NCBI GenBank assembly: GCA_945910645.1
Contig: CAMDZB010000003.1
Span: forward strand, 1-64,000
Reading direction: 5' to 3'
Length of the DNA: 64,000 nt
DNA from: an uncultured Spirochaetaceae bacterium
Lineage (GTDB): Bacteria > Spirochaetota > Spirochaetia > Sphaerochaetales > Sphaerochaetaceae
Shown: positions 16,489-26,079 of the stretch, in pieces
Numbering within the stretch: the first letter of the stretch is position 1
Layout of the letters: every line of letters starts with the position of its first letter
The notes under the pieces: generated by a model
The model's input: only the letters and a program-made list of their open reading frames with translations
Databases searched by the model: none
Told to the model about the DNA's origin: nothing
Position numbers and translations under genes: made by a program

Positions 16489-19400
16489 ATGAAACGTTTT
16501 TCAAAACACAACATTCTTGCAATATCGATAGTAATTACACTTTTAAGTGTAAATGCATGTAAAATCATTCCAGACACAAGCCTTGATTCAAACGTGGCTA
16601 AGGATGTAGTTTTCGAAACAAGACCAAAGACGGTTACAAACCTAGTTGTCCCAAACGTACAGACTAGTAAAAATGAGGATATAAAGCTATCTTGGGGCTA
16701 CGTGGATGACGCAGACGGTTACTTTGTGTATTACCAAAAGGCTAACGATTATGTTATGGGCAAAGACCCAAAGCTTAAAACTTTCTACAGCCCTGATGAT
16801 ACAATCTGTACTTTTTCCAATCATGAGCTTGAGAGCGCAGAGCGTTATGTATTCAAAGTAAGATCGTACAAGATCCTCAACGGTAAGGTGATTGAAGGCA
16901 AAGACTCTGAATATGTTGAGTGCGCAACGCTTCCAAACTTTGAAATAGAGACATCAAAGCAAAACAACAAGATCACGATCCACTTTGCAACATCAGAAAG
17001 AAGCTCAGTGCTTAGATCAGGCGAAGACATTTACAATCCTGAGTTTGTCCTTTACACATCGGACCCTTCACTCTTTAACTCAACAAGCGCTCTTCCAATG
17101 ACGTATGCATTATCATCAGAATCTGACCTTGTATACGTAACAACAACAACGGATTCAGAGGTCACAACGGATAACGAGGTACGCTCAAACTCAGCTCCTC
17201 GCTTCCAGTCAGAGATGAACGTATTAAAGAATAATCTCAACCAGGTTACCACAATGGAATCTGTACAGAATTCTGTGAAAGAAGTTGAGGTTATAAACCC
17301 ACCTGTATACAATCCAAGTAAGATTAAAGAAAGCGATCCTACTAAAGGAAAGAAAGGCGAAATTACACTTAAATTTGTCGCATCGCCTATCAACGAGGGT
17401 GTGGAAGACGCAGACGGCGTTGAGGGTGTAGAACAGTACTTTGACATCATAAGAACCAACATGGGTAGCGGTGAAAAGAAGACGATCACTAATCACAAGA
17501 CGTTCCCCGCTTCAATCAATGATGGAACAGTTGTACAAAACGACGAGTATTCCTACAGCATTATAGACAGGGATGTTGAGTCAAACAACGATTATACCTA
17601 TTCAATCACACCGTGGTACATGATCAAGAAAAGAACAGCAACAATGTGGTACGAAGGGCTTGAGAGCCACGAAACAGAAGTTACTTATCCCCGCTCAACG
17701 CCAACGAGCGTGAGTGCAGAACAGATTCTTCCTGAAAACAACGATGAACTTCCTGATCACTCAAAGAACAAGTTTGTAAACGATGATGGCAGTGTAACAT
17801 ACAAGGTGAGAGTATCATTTACCCTTCCACATACTGAGGAGGATACACGCTTTAACATTCACCGCCTTGCATTTGCTCCCCTTTCATCAACACCAACTGA
17901 CACAATCATCAAGGAGGATGCGACAGCTTTAGATAACAGCACAGAGGACAACATAACAATCACATCTGAGGATGATAAAGGCAAGTGGGAGTTCAGATAC
18001 TATGTGATTCCTCAGGATGAGGACAACAATGAAACAAGTGCATCTGACAAAACTATAATCTATGCTGATAACAAGATTGAGACCACTCCATCAATTAAAC
18101 ATGTTGAGTTTATTTCAAACCTCGTAGCCTCACCTACAAGTGAAAATGCAGGCAAAATCACACTAAAATGGGATGCAATAACAGATGAAGCTCTTAAGGC
18201 AATCAGCCAGGATATGTCGCTTTCAAACATCAAATATTCAGTAAAGAGAACAGCATCAACCCTTGATGGATATCAGACGATTGGAGACAACATTGAATCA
18301 TCAGAAACTACATTTGATGATATTAACCTTGGCGATGGAAGGAAGTATTTCTACATCGTAGATGCAGTTTACAGAGATGAAACCTCACTCTATAACGGCC
18401 AGAGCACACAGTTAAAGCTAGACAACATTGAGACTCTTTCAAACGTAAAGAGCCTCAATGCAACTGAGGGCGCATCAAAAGACTTTATTAAGATCACATA
18501 CGAGCCTGTTCTTGACGCATCATCATACGTACTTGAATATAGCGATGATGAGAACACATGGACAGAAGTTAGCGATGATGACCTTGAAGATTCAAGCTAC
18601 AGCGACGGTGTTCTTTACTTTAAAAAGGATAGAGGCACTGCCCTTGCAGGAAAAACATACTTCTTCCGCATCAAGAGCGTGGATGCAAACGGCATCAGCG
18701 TTGGTACATGGTGTAACATCAACAATAACGGCGAAAAGTCAAAGGGTAGCCTCTTTGGTTTATACGGCTTTACACTTACATCACCATCCTTGAGCGGCAA
18801 CGTGCTTCAAAACGACATCACAATCACATGGAGCGAGGTAAAAGGTGCAACAAAGTATGAGGTTGCGGTGTTTAAGAACTCAGATTACACTGGTAACATC
18901 TACTCAAAGAGCACAACTGATATAAGCTTTACCTTTAACTCAACATCTGTAAACGACAGCATGTTTATAGACGGCTACTCACTTTCAAGGGATTACTACT
19001 TCTCTGTAACTCCAGTGAACGCAAGCGAGAAGTTAAGCGATAATATCCTGACAAAAACAAGCGGTCACTGGCTTAACCCTCCAAGAAACATCAAGGCATC
19101 AAAGTCTACTCATAAGGACTTTATTGTGGTCTCATGGGATTCAGTTGAGGATGCAGACGGCTATAATGTATACAAAAGAGTGAAGGGATCAAAAGAGTGG
19201 ACTGACCTTGCATACATAAGCCAGAGCTCAGCTCCAATGTATGAGGATCTTGATGTTAAGATGTCAACAGAGTACGAGTACACAGTATCATCAACCGTAG
19301 AGACAACAAATATTAAAAGTGCGCAACAGACATACTTTGAAGACTCAGAGAGCTCAAAACTTAACACAGGATGCGTTCTCTCTCCTCCTTCAGAGATTGG

Positions 19401-20277
19401 AATTACAGATGAGTCAAACGGAATATTCTCAGTTAGATTCAAGCCAAGCCTTGCTGTGGATGGATATGAAATAGCAACAACGCTTGGAACATACACTATC
19501 ACTCAATCTGACATCGAAAACGCGAGCAGGAATGCAAACAGCTACAATAAAGGCGACATAAAAGTGACATACGGCGCTGATGGCACCATCAACAGAATCA
19601 CATATTACATTGAGCGCCCTGTTATTGTAAGTAGCCCTCTTGTCGAAGTGAGCATAGGTGCATTTAAGAATACAGAGAGCACAAAACGCTTTTCAACAAT
19701 CAGGAAATCTAAACACAAGGCAATCCTTACAAACATAGAAGTTGTTAACCTTGTGAACACCACGCTTACAAATCTTATCAAGGACTTTGACAAGAATATT
19801 GCAGATGGCGACTGGTGGGGCCATAATTTTGGTGATTCAGTCAACCCATCATATAAAGAGGGCGATAAAAATGGCGATTATTATATTCAGACTGAACAAT
19901 CTGAAGGCTTGGGTTGGAGTAAGAACGATGGATGCATTCAGCTAGGTTATACTTCTAAAAGCAACGATGATCCTTCTAAATACTACTATGATAAAAATAC
20001 TCTCGTAGGGCTCGCCACTACAACAAGCATCAATCTAACATCAAAAAATGGCGGTGCTGCAGGATACCTTGGATACGATCCACTCAACATCATCGGGAAC
20101 AATAACACAAGCTTTATAACAGCTATACTTCCATACGACATGGGAACTGCAACGATTCAGTATGACCACATTAAGGCTGACGGATCGAACGGGGGTAAGT
20201 ACATAGTGACATTCAACGGTAATAGATCAGAAGTTACACCTAGTCAGGTTCACGAAAGCGTTAGAGCATTCATCTAA
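16489..20277 (+). CDS. Large FN3-repeat lipoprotein
   Basis: A 1262-residue secreted lipoprotein. I take the ATG at 16489 because AGGAGA lies 6 bases upstream and the signal peptide MKRFSKHNILAISIVITLLSVNAC (lipobox SVNAC) starts there; a frame from 16438 adds 17 unlikely residues. The mature chain has about six or seven fibronectin type III-like units, each with a WDxxxxADGYxVY-type strand and a YxYxVxA-type strand. Clear ones are near residues 45-145, 560-660, 660-760, 780-870 and 880-965. The last 180 or so residues are a different Gly/Asn/Trp-rich domain. No enzyme domain is recognised. It is first in a four-gene surface operon and likely an adhesin or scaffold. Confidence 0.88.
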   Translation: MKRFSKHNILAISIVITLLSVNACKIIPDTSLDSNVAKDVVFETRPKTVTNLVVPNVQTSKNEDIKLSWGYVDDADGYFVYYQKANDYVMGKDPKLKTFYSPDDTICTFSNHELESAERYVFKVRSYKILNGKVIEGKDSEYVECATLPNFEIETSKQNNKITIHFATSERSSVLRSGEDIYNPEFVLYTSDPSLFNSTSALPMTYALSSESDLVYVTTTTDSEVTTDNEVRSNSAPRFQSEMNVLKNNLNQVTTMESVQNSVKEVEVINPPVYNPSKIKESDPTKGKKGEITLKFVASPINEGVEDADGVEGVEQYFDIIRTNMGSGEKKTITNHKTFPASINDGTVVQNDEYSYSIIDRDVESNNDYTYSITPWYMIKKRTATMWYEGLESHETEVTYPRSTPTSVSAEQILPENNDELPDHSKNKFVNDDGSVTYKVRVSFTLPHTEEDTRFNIHRLAFAPLSSTPTDTIIKEDATALDNSTEDNITITSEDDKGKWEFRYYVIPQDEDNNETSASDKTIIYADNKIETTPSIKHVEFISNLVASPTSENAGKITLKWDAITDEALKAISQDMSLSNIKYSVKRTASTLDGYQTIGDNIESSETTFDDINLGDGRKYFYIVDAVYRDETSLYNGQSTQLKLDNIETLSNVKSLNATEGASKDFIKITYEPVLDASSYVLEYSDDENTWTEVSDDDLEDSSYSDGVLYFKKDRGTALAGKTYFFRIKSVDANGISVGTWCNINNNGEKSKGSLFGLYGFTLTSPSLSGNVLQNDITITWSEVKGATKYEVAVFKNSDYTGNIYSKSTTDISFTFNSTSVNDSMFIDGYSLSRDYYFSVTPVNASEKLSDNILTKTSGHWLNPPRNIKASKSTHKDFIVVSWDSVEDADGYNVYKRVKGSKEWTDLAYISQSSAPMYEDLDVKMSTEYEYTVSSTVETTNIKSAQQTYFEDSESSKLNTGCVLSPPSEIGITDESNGIFSVRFKPSLAVDGYEIATTLGTYTITQSDIENASRNANSYNKGDIKVTYGADGTINRITYYIERPVIVSSPLVEVSIGAFKNTESTKRFSTIRKSKHKAILTNIEVVNLVNTTLTNLIKDFDKNIADGDWWGHNFGDSVNPSYKEGDKNGDYYIQTEQSEGLGWSKNDGCIQLGYTSKSNDDPSKYYYDKNTLVGLATTTSINLTSKNGGAAGYLGYDPLNIIGNNNTSFITAILPYDMGTATIQYDHIKADGSNGGKYIVTFNGNRSEVTPSQVHESVRAFI

Positions 20278-20309
20278 TGTAAGTACTCCTCTATAAAGAG
20301 AGTTTGAAT

Positions 20310-22688
20310 ATGAAGAGATTAGTAAAGTTGTTTTTAGTTTTAATATGTATCACCTCCTGTAATTTTGGTCTCTACAACCAAGGAGGTATAAACTACAACA
20401 CCTCATCCTCATCATCATCCTTATCATCTCAGGTTACACTTGATGAGAACAAACAGGTTGTTAATGTAATTGGCTCTGAGGGGCTCTACACTGACAAGGT
20501 GAGAATCTCGTGGGATAAGATGAAGGGTGCTGACATCTACATTGTGGAGAGGTACAATCTTAAATCGAGAATCAAGCCTGACAGAAATACGCTTATGAAC
20601 ATAAACGTAGGCTCTGAATACAAGGATAACTGGATGAATATTGGAGAAACCATAGACACCGCATTTATTGATGATGCAAACCTTGATAAGACCACGTATT
20701 ATGCATACAGGGTTACGGCAAAGTCACTCTCATCAAAAAAGACGTCAAAGGTGTCAAATCCTGTGCTTGCTGCGTTCCTCACTCCCCCAAATGATATGGA
20801 AGTATCAAAGGGTCAGTTTGAAGATAAGATTGAGGTTACCTTTACAGAAACACCTGGCGCTAACGCATACGAGCTCTATGTGAGTACTGATGGTACATTT
20901 CAGTCAAACTCACAGCCGATTGCTACAATTCCAAACTACTCAAGCCGTGAGATGGCAAAATACGAGTATAAGCTTAAGAAGGAAGATCCTAACCTTGGAA
21001 AGCAACTCTACTTTGCGTTAAAGTCCGTATCATCGGGCAATAATCCTGAAAAGACAGATTTTTCTGAATCGAAAACAGGCTTTACATACACGCCGGGAGC
21101 ACCTCAGCAGCCTGACGTTACGTCGAATAAAGGTGAGGATACAAAAACTATCAGGATCTCATTTAAAGAGTCTCAAAATAGCGATGGAGAAACCTCGTAT
21201 GTAATTCTCAGAAGCATCTCGGGAGGAGCAGAAACCGAAGTTGCAAAAGGCGATGAGGTACTTTTTGATGAAGGCGCTGGAGAGTATTACTATGAAGATA
21301 CAAATGTTGAGTCAAATTCCATGTACACATACAGCGTTTACGGCACAAATAGCTATGGGCCGGGGCAGGCAATGAGCATAAATGCATACCTCTTCTCTCC
21401 TGTTCAAAGCGTTACATTAACGCCAAATAGGAGCGATGATAACTTTGGTTACTCTCTTAATATTGTTCCACCTCTTGGATACAGCGATGAGATTACCTGG
21501 GAATATGAAATCACAAATACCTACAACGACAGTACTACATATTCAACAACTGTTATCCATAATGGTGAGCTTCCATTCTATCCTATGGAAAAGACAGAAC
21601 AGACGACAGGTGAAATCAGAACAGTTAGCGTTAAGGTTATACGTAAGAATACAGACATAAAGACTAAAGAAGTCAGAGCCGAAGTTAAGGGCGTTCCTGA
21701 AGTTCCAGTAAGCTTTACGGGCTCTAAAAACGTGTATGACTCAAGCGTTGGCGCAAACAAGGAGTGCCCTGGTGACTCTTGCGATGGATACAAATACGGT
21801 GATAAAAAGCAGTACTGCACATGCCTAGGCGTGTATCCTATAATCCTAAGATGGGCAGCGTCTAAGGATGCTGCGAACTACAGGATTGAGAAGTATTCAT
21901 CGAATGACTTCACTCCTTCCTCATTAATTGATGAAATTATTGTGAACGATGATGTAAGGTACAATGACAAGCGTATCTCAATCGGAAAGAAGTACAGCTA
22001 CCGCCTCTATGCAGAGGATGCACTTGGGCGCTCTAAAGGACACATGGAGGTTAAAGACTCATACGGTGCGATTACTGCACGCCAATTTGCATCAGAGTTC
22101 GAAAGGCACATTGCTAAGCCATGGGAGTTCCAGGATGAACACCCTGACTACAGAAACGGTGGTTCTAAGGGCAAGATCTGGAGCTTAATCAGACAGCAAG
22201 GTACAGGATCACTGGGAAGCGGAGAAGCAACAGATGATTTCCTTCACGGTAAGGTGTCGTATAACGCATCTCTCTCAGGAGTGTCAGGCAGCCTCAAATT
22301 CAGATACACAGAAGGCTTTGGCGAGAAGGAATACATCCACATCCCAACAAGGTATGAGATGGACAACATGAGACCTGCAGATACTCCTGCAGATACTGAA
22401 GATGCATCTACAGTAAAGCACACGTGGAGCACTCTTGAGACGCCTCAGGGATACAACTCCACTGTTGGAATGAGCGGAAGCGGTGACTATGTTCCACTTA
22501 ACAATCAGACGTTCTATATCTCAGGATGGTATGGCGATAACGAAATCAACATGGCAAACATCAACACTACAAACTACGCTCTCTCTGGCACAATGAAGGT
22601 TACAATGAGGTACAATACGCTTGATGGAAAGGTCATTAAGGTTGAGGACTCTACTATCCCTCCTCTCTCATATAAGGTGGTAAACTGA
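20310..22688 (+). CDS. Second FN3-repeat lipoprotein with a Cys-rich loop
   Basis: A 792-residue lipoprotein: signal MKRLVKLFLVLICITSC, then a Ser-rich linker. FN3-like units sit near residues 55-150, 155-255, 265-350 and 510-590, and a C-terminal domain of about 190 residues resembles in layout the end of the preceding protein. The ATG at 20310 is preferred to the in-frame TTG at 20304. Between the third and fourth FN3 units an insert carries four cysteines (CPGDSC, then CTC 11 residues later), odd for an exported FN3 protein and a possible metal or disulfide site. It lies 32 bases after the first FN3 gene and overlaps the next by one base (TGATG). Confidence 0.87.
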   Translation: MKRLVKLFLVLICITSCNFGLYNQGGINYNTSSSSSSLSSQVTLDENKQVVNVIGSEGLYTDKVRISWDKMKGADIYIVERYNLKSRIKPDRNTLMNINVGSEYKDNWMNIGETIDTAFIDDANLDKTTYYAYRVTAKSLSSKKTSKVSNPVLAAFLTPPNDMEVSKGQFEDKIEVTFTETPGANAYELYVSTDGTFQSNSQPIATIPNYSSREMAKYEYKLKKEDPNLGKQLYFALKSVSSGNNPEKTDFSESKTGFTYTPGAPQQPDVTSNKGEDTKTIRISFKESQNSDGETSYVILRSISGGAETEVAKGDEVLFDEGAGEYYYEDTNVESNSMYTYSVYGTNSYGPGQAMSINAYLFSPVQSVTLTPNRSDDNFGYSLNIVPPLGYSDEITWEYEITNTYNDSTTYSTTVIHNGELPFYPMEKTEQTTGEIRTVSVKVIRKNTDIKTKEVRAEVKGVPEVPVSFTGSKNVYDSSVGANKECPGDSCDGYKYGDKKQYCTCLGVYPIILRWAASKDAANYRIEKYSSNDFTPSSLIDEIIVNDDVRYNDKRISIGKKYSYRLYAEDALGRSKGHMEVKDSYGAITARQFASEFERHIAKPWEFQDEHPDYRNGGSKGKIWSLIRQQGTGSLGSGEATDDFLHGKVSYNASLSGVSGSLKFRYTEGFGEKEYIHIPTRYEMDNMRPADTPADTEDASTVKHTWSTLETPQGYNSTVGMSGSGDYVPLNNQTFYISGWYGDNEINMANINTTNYALSGTMKVTMRYNTLDGKVIKVEDSTIPPLSYKVVN

Positions 22689-23122
22689 TGAAGAAGCTTA
22701 TAAAAAATTTGATGATATTAACAACCCTGACTCTCTCTCTTATGCTTATCTCATGTGAGCTCACAACATCGATTCCTAACATCATAACAGGACGGTGGGT
22801 AAACACAGTGGATGGAATCACGATGCACCTATTCAACATCAAACCAGACGGCTCGTATAACCACACAAAGTACAACGAAAGCGAAATGGATACCGTGGTG
22901 TTTGAAGGCAAATACAGCGTAAAATACAACTCTTTTGAGATAGTATCAGCAACAGGAACGCTTGAAATTGACGGCAAACAAAGCACACCTTATGACATCG
23001 AGAATGAGACGTACCGCTTCTCATTCAGTGCAGATAGCTACAACGGCCCTCTAAACCTTAAACTTGTGGGTACAAAGGGCGATGTAATCGAGCTTACATA
23101 CATCCCTGGAGGTGCGATATGA
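22688..23122 (+). CDS. Small lipocalin-like lipoprotein
   Basis: A 144-residue lipoprotein with signal MKKLIKNLMILTTLTLSLMLISC and a mature part of about 120 residues. It reads as alternating beta strands (ITGRWVNT, MHLFNIKPDGSYNHTKY, FEGKYSVKYNSFEI, NLKLVGTKGDVIELTYI). The GRWV opening and strand pattern suggest a small lipocalin- or META-like barrel, an inference from pattern alone. It is coupled on both sides, by TGATG with the FN3 lipoprotein and by a 4-base ATGA overlap with the repeat protein, so the products are probably needed together. Confidence 0.8.
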   Translation: MKKLIKNLMILTTLTLSLMLISCELTTSIPNIITGRWVNTVDGITMHLFNIKPDGSYNHTKYNESEMDTVVFEGKYSVKYNSFEIVSATGTLEIDGKQSTPYDIENETYRFSFSADSYNGPLNLKLVGTKGDVIELTYIPGGAI

Positions 23123-24279
23123 GAAAATATCTTTCAATACTTTTTTCACTTCTTCTCCTTCCACTCTCTGTGTTTGCTAACAGAGTTGTGGATTATATTG
23201 TCGTTCCTTGCATTCCATATGTTTATGAGGATGTCGTTACGGTTGATGACTCTACTGTTGATGAGAGTATTGCTACGGTTGAAGACTTTACTGTTAGTGA
23301 GGATGTCGTTGCAGTTGATGACTTGACTGTTTCTGAGGATGTAGCTAAAGTTGATGACTTTACTGTTAGTGAGAACGTTGCTACAGTTGACGACTTTTCT
23401 GTTTCTGAAGATGTAGCTACAGTCGATGACTTTACTGTTAGTGAGAACGTTGCTACAGTTGACGCCTTTACTGTTAGTGAAGATGTAATTACAATTGATG
23501 ACTTTACTGTTAGTGAGAATGTATGTGCGATTGAAGACTTTACTGTTAGTGAGGATATCACTACGGTTGATGACTTTACTGTTAGTGAGAATGTTGTTGC
23601 AGTTGAAGACTTGACTGTTAGCGAGGATGTAGCTACAGTTGAAGACTTTAATGTTAGTGAGAAAGTAGTTGCAGTTGAAGACTTTAATGTTAGTGAGGAC
23701 GTTGTTAAGGTTGATGACTCTACTGTTGATGAGAATGTTGTTAGTAACACAGATGCTACAAACATTACAACTACACCTGATGCTACAACAGACGACGACA
23801 GTTACAAATTCTTTGTGGATGGATACTTTGCACCCCTAGCGAGGATTGCTCGTAAAAATACATTCGCAGTTGGAGGAAGGGCAAGCGTTGACTTTCATTT
23901 TGTTAAGGAATTTTCGCTTGGCTACTACATCCACGGTGAGTACTACCTCTCGCCTCTTGGATCAAGAACTGGACGCCTTGTAGGGCTTGAAACTGAGCTT
24001 GAGACGGGGCTTAACATCACCTTCCCTATCTTTGAGCGTGGTAACTTTAAGTTTAAGCTTGGAACGGATGTAGGCTATTACATGCAGTATCTTCAGTACG
24101 AGAGCATGATTTCGACAAAGACTCACCTTTCATACAACGGCCTTATGTTACGCCCAACGTTCACAATACAGTTTACGCATCTCTGGGGCATGCCTATAGG
24201 TCTCTCGTTCTACTACCAGGTTACAGCGATTATTCCATACAACGACTACAACGGCTTTGGAATGTACATACAGCTCTGA
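23119..24279 (+). CDS. Outer-membrane-type protein with 12-residue tandem repeats
   Basis: A 386-residue exported protein with a cleavable signal peptide (MRKYLSILFSLLLLPLSVFA). Residues 37-204 are fourteen 12-residue repeats of the form E-[DN]-V-x-x-[VI]-[DE]-D-[FLS]-x-V-[SD], ending in a half unit. They are strongly acidic and free of Lys except in three units. The last 160 or so residues look like a membrane beta-barrel: alternating strands such as FFVDGYFAPLARI, FSLGYYIHGEYYLSPLG, FKLGTDVGYYMQYLQY, LSFYYQVTAIIPY, with an aromatic C-terminal strand GFGMYIQL. I infer a barrel anchor with an extended repeat region. It ends the surface operon. Confidence 0.85.
   Translation: MRKYLSILFSLLLLPLSVFANRVVDYIVVPCIPYVYEDVVTVDDSTVDESIATVEDFTVSEDVVAVDDLTVSEDVAKVDDFTVSENVATVDDFSVSEDVATVDDFTVSENVATVDAFTVSEDVITIDDFTVSENVCAIEDFTVSEDITTVDDFTVSENVVAVEDLTVSEDVATVEDFNVSEKVVAVEDFNVSEDVVKVDDSTVDENVVSNTDATNITTTPDATTDDDSYKFFVDGYFAPLARIARKNTFAVGGRASVDFHFVKEFSLGYYIHGEYYLSPLGSRTGRLVGLETELETGLNITFPIFERGNFKFKLGTDVGYYMQYLQYESMISTKTHLSYNGLMLRPTFTIQFTHLWGMPIGLSFYYQVTAIIPYNDYNGFGMYIQL
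23227..23730 (+). repeat. 36-base coding tandem repeat, 14 units
   Basis: Fourteen in-frame 36-base units, most reading GAGGATGT... and GACTTTACTGTTAGT. Units alternate between GAGGAT (ED) and GAGAA(C/T) (EN) starts over much of the array. The first and last units both end GATGACTCTACTGTTGAT, a cap variant (DDSTVD) not seen inside. Because the unit is a multiple of three, the antisense strand is also open over the array. Confidence 0.92.
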
Positions 24280-24308
24280 TTTCATCACAAAGTGCTGCCA
24301 TTATATGA

Positions 24309-24314
24309 TATAAT
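24309..24314 (+). promoter_or_regulatory. Extended -10 box of the GNAT gene
   Basis: TGATATAAT (24307-24315 region) matches an extended -10 element. The TATAAT ends 7 bases before the ATG at 24322. Confidence 0.5.
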
Positions 24315-24321
24315 ATGTATG

Positions 24322-25197
24322 ATGGAAATAGTATTTTTTGATCAGCTTAATGAGCGTGAGGATGCGCTAAATCTTAAGGACTTCATAGACGTTCGCTTTA
24401 GAAGCGACAGCAGTGACGCACTTGAGAGGCGCATTAATCGTATCGCCGGGGAGGATAACATCAGTGCAGTCGTTAGGAATGATAATAAGACTGTTGCAGC
24501 CTTCATTGGCAGCACAAACACATGGAGCGGACTTAAAACTATATTTTCAAACGGCATTTTAATTAGTAAATCCATAGATGAGAAGGAATGGAACAAGTAC
24601 CTCAATCCCCTACTTGATAAATGCATTAAAAACGCAAAAGAGCTTGAGTATAAAAAATTCCTTATAGAAACTGATGAAAACAATACGTATTTAAAATCGC
24701 TTCTCTCAGGCCTTAATGAAATCCATAGGCGCGTACTATTGAACTACTCTGTATCGAAGGCTGACCTTCTTGAAAACACAAAGGGCGCAATAAAAAAAAT
24801 AGAACGTCACGACTTTAAGATCACAAAGGGTGATGTGAACAACCTAAAGCCATACATCGGCTTTATGGATACTCGCCCAGGCTGGCTCTCGTCAAACGCA
24901 TCAATGAACGATAAGGCTGGCGATGTGCTCATCACTGTGCGTACATCATTTGATACTATCAGCGCGATTGCTGTATTCAATCCAGAGACTGGCATTATCT
25001 CACGAATTGCAACAAGTCCGCTCTCACGCCTACACGGTTTTGCATCAGCCCTTCTTGAGTACATTGCTGAGCACTCAAAAACTGATAAACTCATTATCGT
25101 TGATATAAACAGGAAGAATGTCGATGCTGATGAATTCTTGAAAAAGCGTGGTTTTGCACCCTCCACAGTTAAGGATGAGGTTGCATTCGAGCTCTAA
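24322..25197 (+). CDS. GNAT-family acetyltransferase-like protein
   Basis: A 291-residue protein. The C-terminal half reads as a GNAT domain: SAIAVFNPETGIISRIATSPLSRLHGFASALLEYIAEHSKTDKLIIVDINRKNVDADEFLKKRGF. This holds the acetyl-CoA loop in the form RLHGFASAL and the usual late NxxAxxFyxkxGF-like strand. The N-terminal half (with AAFIGSTNTWSGLKTIFSNGILI) may be a second, degenerate GNAT unit. The substrate is unknown. I choose the ATG at 24322 over the upstream GTG (24292) or the ATG at 24319, because it sits 7 bases after a perfect -10 box; no Shine-Dalgarno exists. It is convergent with ispH; an imperfect dyad (25201-25222) in the 33-base gap may end both transcripts. Confidence 0.75.
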   Translation: MEIVFFDQLNEREDALNLKDFIDVRFRSDSSDALERRINRIAGEDNISAVVRNDNKTVAAFIGSTNTWSGLKTIFSNGILISKSIDEKEWNKYLNPLLDKCIKNAKELEYKKFLIETDENNTYLKSLLSGLNEIHRRVLLNYSVSKADLLENTKGAIKKIERHDFKITKGDVNNLKPYIGFMDTRPGWLSSNASMNDKAGDVLITVRTSFDTISAIAVFNPETGIISRIATSPLSRLHGFASALLEYIAEHSKTDKLIIVDINRKNVDADEFLKKRGFAPSTVKDEVAFEL

Positions 25198-25230
25198 CCA
25201 GGTTTAATAATCTAATTATTACCAACATTC

Positions 25231-26079
25231 TTAGCGATTCTGTAATTTCTGTACAATTTGTTCAAAAACGCTTTCTGATGATGATGCCGATGAGATCACA
25301 TAGATGCTGCTGTATTTATAGAAATGTTCGCTAACATCGTCTGATGACTCAACTATGAAGGCATCCTTGCCCTTATCTTTTGCTATCCTTGTAAGCTCGT
25401 TTGCATTTGATGAGTGATTTGATCCTACCACGATTAACGCATCGACATCATCTATGTGGTTAATAACATCCCTCTGGCGGTTAAGGCAATCCTTACAGAT
25501 TTCACTCTTTACATCAACGCTATCAAAGTGTTCATTTAGCGTTTCTATGAATTCAAGTGCTATTTTTCTTGGGAAGGTAGTCTGAGTGTGTACAACGACG
25601 GATTGTGCATCCTTATGATTTTTTATAAATGCATCAAGGTCTCCCTTGCTTTGGATAATGTTAAGTTTTTCATCGCTTATATTGTTAATAAGCGTTACAA
25701 CCTCGCTATGGGTTATGTTCTTTACGAATAGTACTACACACGCGCCGTCTTTTACGTCTTTACTAATATCGCTCTTACGTTTACTAACAACGGGGCATGT
25801 TCCATCAATTACATCTTTAAAATTTTTGTTGAATAAATTTATAGCGTCATCCGTAGCGCCATGTGCTGCAATCAGAAGAGATGATTTACTATCCCCTCGT
25901 GTAATTTCACCGATGATCTTAACGCCCCTGTCTTCGCAGCTTTTTTGCACGAGCGTATTATGTACAATCTCACCTGTTAAAAAAACGGGGCTTCCACCCA
26001 TCAAAGCCTCATCGAGAAGCTTTAATGAGCGTTTAACCCCATTACAAAATCCAGAATGTTTGGATGTTATAACCTGCAT
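25231..26079 (-). CDS. ispH: 4-hydroxy-3-methylbut-2-enyl diphosphate reductase
   Basis: A 282-residue IspH/LytB, the last step of the MEP pathway, yielding IPP and DMAPP. The three cluster cysteines are in HSGFCNGVKRS (residue 12), DGTCPVVSK, and SEICKDCLNRQRDV. The family signature TQTTFP is present, and the C-terminal region has GSNHSSNANEL. The second cysteine in KDC is not typical but lies beside the expected ligand. It is the last gene after yajC-secDF, its start touching the secDF stop. Confidence 0.95.
   Translation of the reverse strand: MQVITSKHSGFCNGVKRSLKLLDEALMGGSPVFLTGEIVHNTLVQKSCEDRGVKIIGEITRGDSKSSLLIAAHGATDDAINLFNKNFKDVIDGTCPVVSKRKSDISKDVKDGACVVLFVKNITHSEVVTLINNISDEKLNIIQSKGDLDAFIKNHKDAQSVVVHTQTTFPRKIALEFIETLNEHFDSVDVKSEICKDCLNRQRDVINHIDDVDALIVVGSNHSSNANELTRIAKDKGKDAFIVESSDDVSEHFYKYSSIYVISSASSSESVFEQIVQKLQNR

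Noticed and set aside
23223-23765. 180-codon antisense frame opposite the 12-residue repeats
   Set aside because: It is open only because the repeat unit is 36 bases; the product is a monotone Ser/Thr string with no start region.
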